A stretch of 10,931 nucleotides of DNA from Deltaproteobacteria bacterium (lineage in GTDB: Bacteria > Desulfobacterota > Desulfobulbia > Desulfobulbales > Desulfocapsaceae), in contig JAJYAX010000015.1 in NCBI GenBank assembly GCA_021779275.1, forward strand, positions 1 through 10,931, in the 5' to 3' direction. A program made the position numbers and the translations under genes. The notes beneath the pieces were generated by a model. That model had not been told where the DNA came from and ran no database searches. It saw nothing but the letters and a program-made list of their open reading frames with translations. Below are positions 1-5,065 of this stretch, piece after piece. Position 1 is the stretch's first letter. The number at the start of each line of letters is the position of its first letter.

Positions 1-260
1 GTTATGCTGATATATATGTATTGTAAATCCCGTCCAAGAGACCGCATGGTATCGCATGGATACAAAAACTCTCGTGAGGAGAGATGACTGATCCATTGTT
101 TGTACCATAATTAAGAATGAATGAACAGAGGTTGATCAAGGTTATTCTTGTCAAAGAGCCTGCGACGGGTCCATTTTGTAGAGATCGAAGAAAAAACTGA
201 AACTCAGTATGGTGCACGCAATAGAGTAGAGGGAACACCTGCCTCCGCCTCGAGAGAAAA
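1..260. other. Non-coding left edge upstream of the nuclease gene
   Basis: No convincing gene is visible. The minus-strand frame that crosses it has no ribosome binding site and no recognisable motif. Small structures seen are a 7-bp direct repeat CGCATGG at 43-49 and 53-59, and a 5-bp inverted repeat (69-73 with 79-83). Read on the minus strand, that inverted repeat is followed by five T (68-64), a weak terminator-like shape with no gene for it to end. A TTGTCA at 148-153 could be a -35 element for the downstream genes, but no good -10 follows at the right distance. The region probably carries the promoter of the nuclease unit, but I cannot place it. Confidence 0.4.
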
Positions 261-809
261 ATGCTCAAAAAATCCAACCGGCGTTTTTCGGCAACGTCAT
301 CGTTCTTCATCGCTTTGAGCTTTTGTTTTGCTTGTTTGGGGATCTTACCAGATGGTGGCTGTCAGGCTGCCGCATCTGCTTTTTATGCCAAGGTTGTTCG
401 TGTCATTGATGGCGACACCCTGGAGATTCAACAGAAAATGGCGATTCAACGTGTTCGTATCTGGGGAGTTGATACTCCTGAATGGGACCAACCCTATGGA
501 GAACAGTCAAGCCGGTTTACCAGGAGCCGGTTACTCGGCAAAGAGGTGCAGGTCATACCGAAGGATGTTGACACATATGGCAGGCTTGTTGCCATGATCA
601 CGATGGATGATATCAATATCGGTGAGGCGTTGATTCAATCAGGTCTGGCCTGGGTTCATATCTATTATTGCAATCAGCCGATATGTGACGACTGGAATCG
701 TCTGCAGAAAAGAGCAGCCTCCGAGCACCGAGGACTTTGGGTTGATAGCCATCCAGTCGCGCCTTGGCAGTGGAAAAAGAAACATCGGCATTCATTTGAA
801 ACCAGATGA
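261..809 (+). CDS. Exported staphylococcal-nuclease-like (thermonuclease family) protein
   Basis: A 182-residue protein with an N-terminal export signal: basic residues (K3, K4, R7, R8), a hydrophobic stretch at about 15-29, and likely signal peptidase cleavage after the Ala-rich segment near residue 40. The rest is one SNase domain (about 44-165). The calcium and catalytic residues of this family are present: D50 and D52 in VIDGDT, R66 and D71 in RIWGVDTPE, E74, and R108 in DTYGRL. An active Ca2+-dependent phosphodiesterase that cuts DNA or RNA outside the cytoplasm is therefore likely; the cellular role is unknown. The start at 261 has only a weak GAGAG ribosome binding site but keeps the signal peptide intact. 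The next gene starts 6 bp after the stop, so the two are probably co-transcribed. The tail is basic and His-rich (KKKHRHS). Confidence 0.88.
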   Translation: MLKKSNRRFSATSSFFIALSFCFACLGILPDGGCQAAASAFYAKVVRVIDGDTLEIQQKMAIQRVRIWGVDTPEWDQPYGEQSSRFTRSRLLGKEVQVIPKDVDTYGRLVAMITMDDINIGEALIQSGLAWVHIYYCNQPICDDWNRLQKRAASEHRGLWVDSHPVAPWQWKKKHRHSFETR

Positions 810-815
810 GGGAAA

Positions 816-1943
816 ATGTGTAAATATACCGTGTTTAAGACGTTGGTGTTGGTCAATCTTCTCGTGATTACGGTTTTTCAGGCAGATGCGCATGCCGGGA
901 GCGGTAACGATAGGGTGAAAGAAAATATAAGCATATTGCAAAAGACCAAGGCCTGCCCAGGGTGTGATTTGTCGGGTGCGGAACTCAACAGGATGGATTT
1001 ATCAGAGGCAAATTTGCAGGGAGCGAACCTTGCCGATGCAAAATTGTATCTCGTTAATCTTTCCGGAGCCAATCTGCAGAAGGCTCACCTGCAACGAGCC
1101 CATTTTGGAGGTGCTGACCTGACTGGCGCCGATCTTCGCGGGGCTGATCTCCTGGAGGCTGATTTTAATGGTGCATACCTTGAAGGCGCAAAATTTGATG
1201 GTGAGTATGTCAGATCCAAGCCCTATGAAGAAGAGACGTCATCTGAAAGTGAGAAAAAAACACATGTAGATGATACGGTTCAACCACATGAAACTGCGTC
1301 AATTCCAGAGGATGAAAAGAAGGTCTCAAATGGGCGAGGAACAGCAGGTGAACAAAGAGAGGAACGATCAGTCGTCCCGCCTGAGAAGGCGGATGAACCA
1401 ATGAACAACATAATGGTTTCAGACAATCTTCAGCCTTCGCCTGTTGCACATGACCAAGTCGATCCGGAAAAAAAGGAGGATCCCGCCCAAGATTCCAAAA
1501 AGGAGATGGGGGGAAGAGCAGGGAGTTCCGCGGATGGAACCCAGGATCAAGGTGTCGTGAAAAAAGATGAAGGAACGGAAGAAAACACATCCAAGACTGT
1601 AACGCCAAAAGAGATATCCGGAGATAAAGCAAAGAATTTAAAAAGGTTGCTTGATACAAAGAAATGCTATCAATGTGATTTGTCAGGCATTGATCTCTCA
1701 GACAAGAATCTCGGTGAAGCGGATCTGGAAGGTGCTAATTTGACCGGAAGCAATTTGGAAAAAACCGATCTCGGCAAGGCGGTTCTGCGAGGAGCGTTGC
1801 TAGGCGATGCGAATTTGAAGAAGGCCGATTTGAGAGGGGCCGATCTCTATCGTGCCGACCTTTCCGGAGCCGACCTGACTGAGGCGAATATGGAAGGCGC
1901 AAAAATAGACGGGGCGGTATTCAGCGGGGCAATTGGCAGATAA
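816..1943 (+). CDS. Exported protein with two CxxC-capped pentapeptide-repeat domains
   Basis: A 375-residue protein. Residues 1-27 look like a Sec signal peptide (hydrophobic core about 9-22, cleavage after AHA at 25-27, no lipobox cysteine). Domain 1 starts with C47-P-G-C50-D-L-S-G and runs as A(D/N)LxG-type pentapeptides to about residue 129, roughly 16 repeats. A hydrophilic, Glu/Lys/Asp-rich, probably disordered linker spans about 131-275. Domain 2 starts with C284-Y-Q-C287-D-L-S-G and carries about 17 repeats to residue 372. Pentapeptide repeats of this kind fold as right-handed quadrilateral beta-helices. The CxxC sits where each solenoid would begin and could form a disulfide cap; that is inference. 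The biochemical role is unknown. A GAGGG ribosome binding site overlaps the upstream nuclease stop, only 3 nt before the ATG, which suggests translational coupling. The gene meets the chemotaxis operon head-on 34 bp downstream. Confidence 0.88.
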   Translation: MCKYTVFKTLVLVNLLVITVFQADAHAGSGNDRVKENISILQKTKACPGCDLSGAELNRMDLSEANLQGANLADAKLYLVNLSGANLQKAHLQRAHFGGADLTGADLRGADLLEADFNGAYLEGAKFDGEYVRSKPYEEETSSESEKKTHVDDTVQPHETASIPEDEKKVSNGRGTAGEQREERSVVPPEKADEPMNNIMVSDNLQPSPVAHDQVDPEKKEDPAQDSKKEMGGRAGSSADGTQDQGVVKKDEGTEENTSKTVTPKEISGDKAKNLKRLLDTKKCYQCDLSGIDLSDKNLGEADLEGANLTGSNLEKTDLGKAVLRGALLGDANLKKADLRGADLYRADLSGADLTEANMEGAKIDGAVFSGAIGR

Positions 1944-1952
1944 ATCTGTACG

Positions 1953-1972
1953 GATATTTTTAAGTAAATATC
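1953..1972. repeat. AT-rich inverted repeat between convergent genes
   Basis: GATATTT (1953-1959) and AAATATC (1966-1972) form a perfect 7-bp stem with a 6-nt loop. They lie in the 34-bp gap between the pentapeptide gene (+) and the response regulator gene (-). The position suits a bidirectional transcription end. However, the stem is AT-rich and no T-tract follows it on either strand, so a Rho-independent terminator is not well supported. Confidence 0.3.
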
Positions 1973-1977
1973 GCACG

Positions 1978-2547
1978 TTATATGCCGGATATCTTGTCTA
2001 GTGCCCGAGTGATGCGTACTTCTTCGGATGAGTCGTGGTCTCTCAAAATGTTTTCAACTTCATCCAGGAGTCCCTGGAGTTCCGCTGTTTTCATCTCGAG
2101 GGCCTGGATTGTTTCCGATGCCGCATGTTCAGTCACATCCATTGCATGCTGCAGTTCTTGTGCACTTCTGAAAATTGTCTGGACATTTGCAATCTTATCC
2201 AGCCGTAAAAAGAGTTCGTCAAAATTGATCGGCTTTTCCAGATAGTCCGAGGCCCCCTTTTTCATCGCCTCAACGGCGGTATCAACCGAAGAGTGGGCGG
2301 TGATCAGTATTACTTCGATGTTTTTGTTGATATTCTTTGCTATTTCAGTTACTTCTATTCCTCCGATATCTCCCGGCATCATCAGGTCGGTGAGCACGAC
2401 ATCCACATGTTTTTCCTGAAGAATGGATTGGGCCTTATACCCGTCGGCTGCAACGAGGACATTATAGTTTTCTTTTTTTAATCGTTGCTGGAGTAGACGC
2501 CTGATGACCGGGTCATCGTCTACCACAAGAATTGTAAGAATTTTCAT
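1978..2547 (-). CDS. Single-receiver response regulator with C-terminal helical tail
   Basis: A 189-residue protein. Residues 3-120 are a CheY-like receiver: acidic pocket D10-D11-D12, phospho-acceptor D54 in LTDLMMPG, switch residue T83 in LITAHS, and conserved K105 in LEKP. Residues about 121-189 have no recognised DNA-binding or enzymatic domain. They look helical and charged, with a possible coiled coil at about 142-170. The start is supported by GAGAGGT, 5 nt before the ATG. It is the last gene of the chemotaxis operon, 10 bp after cheR. It could be the CheY-like output of the pathway, a phosphate sink, or an adaptor that binds a partner through the tail. The receiver resembles NtrC-type receivers as much as flagellar CheY, so control of the flagellar motor is not assured. 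Confidence 0.85.
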   Translation of the reverse strand: MKILTILVVDDDPVIRRLLQQRLKKENYNVLVAADGYKAQSILQEKHVDVVLTDLMMPGDIGGIEVTEIAKNINKNIEVILITAHSSVDTAVEAMKKGASDYLEKPINFDELFLRLDKIANVQTIFRSAQELQHAMDVTEHAASETIQALEMKTAELQGLLDEVENILRDHDSSEEVRITRALDKISGI

Positions 2548-2557
2548 GTTTGACCTC

Positions 2558-3397
2558 TCACAGTTTCTTTTGATAAAATATTGATTTCAGGTGTTTTTTT
2601 GGTACGAATCGAGGGCAAACGCCGGTAAGTGATTCTGTGGAGCCAATAACCAGAAATCCATCATCGGTCAGGCTATCCGCAATTTTATCAAAAAGTTTCT
2701 TTCGATCCGGAAGGGTGAAATAGATTGCTACATTTCTACAGAAGATTATATCAAATCTGCCGAGGGCGGAGAAGGGGAGCATAAGGTTAAATTTTTTAAA
2801 ATTGACCATGGCCCTGATCTCATCTTTGATTTTCCAGGAGTCTCCAAAGAGAGTGAAATAGCGTTGGAGTTGCTTTTGGGGAAGACCACGCTCGATTTCG
2901 AATTTATTGTATTTCCCGTAGCTGGCCTGGGAAACGGCGGTATCGGAGATGTCTGTTCCCAGAAGGTTAATGTTGTAGCGTGAAAGATCGGGAATAAGTT
3001 CCTTTATGATAATGGCGATGGAATATAGCTCCTGACCGGTGGAAGATGCGGCGCTCCAGATTTTTATGTTTGTTTTTAGATTGGGTGAAGCCGACGTCCT
3101 TTTATCGATTATTTCCGGCAGGATTTTATGCTGCAGAAGCTCGAATGGTCCTTTATCCCGGAAAAAGAGTGTTTCATTGGTTGAAATCGCGTCTATTATC
3201 TGTCGTTCAATGGTTTTTTTCGTATCTTTTTTAGCCTTCGTGTAGAGATCCTGGTAGGAGGTGCATCCCAGTTCTTCGGCAATGGAACTCAAGCGGGTCT
3301 CAAAAAGATATGCCTTGCTCTCATCTAAAAATATCCCCGAGATATCATAAATGTATTGAGCAATAAACTTAAGTTCACTGGAATTGATTTTTAGCAT
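2558..3397 (-). CDS. cheR: Chemotaxis protein methyltransferase CheR
   Basis: A 279-residue protein, normal for CheR. It transfers methyl groups from S-adenosylmethionine to glutamates of chemoreceptors, opposing CheB. The N-terminal helical domain (about 5-70) is followed by the methyltransferase domain (about 72-279). Recognised motifs are NETLFFRD (74-81, with T76 and R80 at SAM-contact positions), WSAASSTG (114-121), GTDIS with D149, FNLMLPF (203-209) and CRN (220-222). The usual GEEPYS after WSAA is GQELYS here: the first Glu is Gln and the Pro is Leu, while E123, which I align with the SAM-contacting Glu, is kept. There is no C-terminal TPR extension. The ATG at 3397 has no good ribosome binding site, but an in-frame TGA lies two codons upstream, so no longer start is possible. 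The gene follows cheB after 52 bp. Confidence 0.95.
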   Translation of the reverse strand: MLKINSSELKFIAQYIYDISGIFLDESKAYLFETRLSSIAEELGCTSYQDLYTKAKKDTKKTIERQIIDAISTNETLFFRDKGPFELLQHKILPEIIDKRTSASPNLKTNIKIWSAASSTGQELYSIAIIIKELIPDLSRYNINLLGTDISDTAVSQASYGKYNKFEIERGLPQKQLQRYFTLFGDSWKIKDEIRAMVNFKKFNLMLPFSALGRFDIIFCRNVAIYFTLPDRKKLFDKIADSLTDDGFLVIGSTESLTGVCPRFVPKKHLKSIFYQKKL

Positions 3398-3439
3398 GAG
3401 TCAGGGGAGTAATCGTGTATGAATAAAATTATCACTTTC

Positions 3440-3455
3440 TTCTAAGGTCTTAGAA
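3440..3455. repeat. Short palindrome spanning the cheB stop codon
   Basis: TTCTAAG (3440-3446) and CTTAGAA (3449-3455) are exact inverted copies separated by 2 bp, and the second arm contains the cheB stop. In RNA this could make a 6-bp stem with a 4-nt loop. It lies at the start of the 52-bp cheB-cheR gap, the longest gap inside the operon. A match of this length could occur by chance in a window of this size. Confidence 0.25.
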
Positions 3456-4601
3456 CAGGCGAACGCTTTTAATGATTTCGTCCGCTATCTTATTTAAGGG
3501 TACGATCACGTCAACCAGACCCGCTTCAATTGGCGCCTTCGGCATGCCGTAAACAACGCATGTTTCTTCACTTTGGGCAATAATATAGGAGCCTTTTTGT
3601 TTTAATATCTCAAGACCCTTTGTGCCGTCGGATCCCATTCCGGTCATGATAACGGCTGTTGTGCGACCGACATAATAGTCTCCCACTGATCTGAAAAGAT
3701 AGTCCACGGATGGTTTGCAGGAATTTTCCGGTGGATCGTTGGTGATTTTTATTACTCTGTTTTTCCCATCGTTGCCGGCCTGGAGCCTCATCTGTTTGCC
3801 GCCGGGCGCCAGATAGACGACATTATTTTTCAAAGATTCGCCATCCTCGGCCTCCTTTATGGTAAGCGCACATTTTTTATCCAGGCTTTGAGCCAGAGAT
3901 TTTGTGAAAATAGGCGGCATATGTTGGACAATCAAAACAGGAACGCCCAGATCTCCGGGAAGATGTGGCAGCATCTGGGTCAGGGCGTTGGGGCCGCCTG
4001 TGGAGATTCCTATTGTCACAATTTCCGATTTTCCTCTGCGACCAGGCGAAGGAGAGGCTTTGAGGTCCGTTTGAGTCCTCTGTGAAACAGTAATGCCTGT
4101 CCCAATGCCGATTTTGGGGAGAACAGGCCTCGATGTGATGATAGTATCCCTCTTTCCCAGCAGGGTAAACGCAACCTTTGATCTCGCAAATGCCTGTATC
4201 ATTGGATGGAGAAGGCGTTTTATCTCATTTTTACCTTCCGCAAGGGATTTACTTTGGGGTTTGAGGATAAAATCAAAGGCCCCGAGTTCGAGAGCCCTCA
4301 AGGTCATTTCACTGCCGTCAGCGGTCAGCGTCGAGAGCATGATAGCCCCAATACCCAGGTGTTTTTTTTGCAGCTCCGCCAGAACCTCCAATCCATTCAT
4401 TTCCGGCATTTCGATATCAAGGGTAAGAAGATCCGGTTGCAGGGATGTGATTTTTGATAGTGCAATCTTCCCATTATGCGCAACGCCGACCAGCTCGACT
4501 CCCGGTAGTTCTGCTATGATGTCGGAAACCGCTTTCCGGTAGACGATGGTGTCGTCAACAACGAGTACCCGTAATTTTCTTTTCGTCAACATATCAATCA
4601 T
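3450..4601 (-). CDS. cheB: Chemotaxis response regulator protein-glutamate methylesterase CheB
   Basis: From the ATG at 4601 this is 383 residues. It removes receptor methyl groups and deamidates receptor glutamines when phosphorylated by CheA. The receiver (about 9-125) has D16-D17, phospho-acceptor D62 in TLDIEMPEMNG and K113 in LKP. A linker of about 65 residues (near 126-190) leads to the methylesterase domain (about 191-380). The catalytic triad is visible: S199 in IGISTGGP, H226 in VQHMPP and D324 in TGMGSDG, with spacing close to Salmonella S164/H190/D286. The open frame extends upstream to 4679, but that stretch lies inside cheW and precedes the receiver, so I place the start at the junction. 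ATG 4601 overlaps the cheW stop by 8 bp; a second in-frame ATG at 4592 (380 residues) is nearly as good. Both imply translational coupling with cheW. Confidence 0.95.
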   Translation of the reverse strand: MIDMLTKRKLRVLVVDDTIVYRKAVSDIIAELPGVELVGVAHNGKIALSKITSLQPDLLTLDIEMPEMNGLEVLAELQKKHLGIGAIMLSTLTADGSEMTLRALELGAFDFILKPQSKSLAEGKNEIKRLLHPMIQAFARSKVAFTLLGKRDTIITSRPVLPKIGIGTGITVSQRTQTDLKASPSPGRRGKSEIVTIGISTGGPNALTQMLPHLPGDLGVPVLIVQHMPPIFTKSLAQSLDKKCALTIKEAEDGESLKNNVVYLAPGGKQMRLQAGNDGKNRVIKITNDPPENSCKPSVDYLFRSVGDYYVGRTTAVIMTGMGSDGTKGLEILKQKGSYIIAQSEETCVVYGMPKAPIEAGLVDVIVPLNKIADEIIKSVRLF

Positions 4602-5049
4602 CGATCCGCAGGACCCTGTCAACATCGAGTATACCGATAAGATTTTGTTTTGTTTTATAAACCCCGGTGAAATATTCACCCTGTATACCGCTCATGTTTG
4701 CGGGCGCCTGTTCCAGTTTCGACATATCCGCAGAGACGACATCGCTGATCTGTCTTACCAGGAGCCCTACATGACCTCCCGCTGAATTAACAATGATATT
4801 ACGGGGATCACTGGTGATATCTGTTTCTCCCAGGCCAAGTTTTTTCCCAAGATCAATGATAGTTACAATCTGACCTCTCAGGTTGAGTATGCCCAAAACA
4901 TAATCAGGGGCCTGAGGCACTTTGGTCATCTGCATCAGTTTGTTGATCTCCTGGACCTTCAGGATATTCATGCCGCAGAGGCCGTCTCCCACATAAAATG
5001 TGGCGAGTTCGACAATTTCTTTATCCGTTGTCATTTTCCCTTCTTTCAT
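4594..5049 (-). CDS. cheW: Chemotaxis coupling protein CheW
   Basis: A 151-residue single CheW domain (about 12-148), the adaptor that joins receptors to CheA in signalling arrays. The family signature ILNLRGQIVTIIDL is at 54-67, including R58 of NLRG. GLLVRQISDV (95-104) matches the second half of the beta-barrel. An AGGGG ribosome binding site lies 7 nt before the ATG at 5049. A second ATG at 5034 also has an SD-like sequence, but closer, so the first is preferred. The gene is 16 bp after cheA and its 3' end overlaps the cheB start by 8 bp. Confidence 0.95.
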   Translation of the reverse strand: MKEGKMTTDKEIVELATFYVGDGLCGMNILKVQEINKLMQMTKVPQAPDYVLGILNLRGQIVTIIDLGKKLGLGETDITSDPRNIIVNSAGGHVGLLVRQISDVVSADMSKLEQAPANMSGIQGEYFTGVYKTKQNLIGILDVDRVLRIDD

Positions 5050-5065
5050 AGGTGATCCCCTTCGA

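Noticed and set aside
64..83. Hairpin followed by five T on the minus strand, terminator-like
   Set aside because: The stem is only 5 bp and no supported minus-strand gene ends there.
2..310. 102-residue minus-strand open frame at the left edge
   Set aside because: It starts inside the nuclease signal-peptide region, has no ribosome binding site before its ATG, and shows no recognisable motif or domain.
1210..1659. 149-residue frame antisense to the pentapeptide protein linker
   Set aside because: It mirrors the charged linker coding bias on the other strand; the Leu/Phe/Pro-rich product has no domain and no ribosome binding site.
3398..3449. Internal promoter for cheR (GATAAT-like hexamer in the cheB-cheR gap)
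   Set aside because: The GATAAT-like -10 is fair, but the only hexamer at a suitable -35 distance matches 3 of 6 bases and overlaps the cheB stop palindrome.
4602..4679. N-terminal extension of CheB from the ATG at 4679
   Set aside because: It would lie entirely inside the conserved 3' end of cheW and precede the normal start of the receiver domain.
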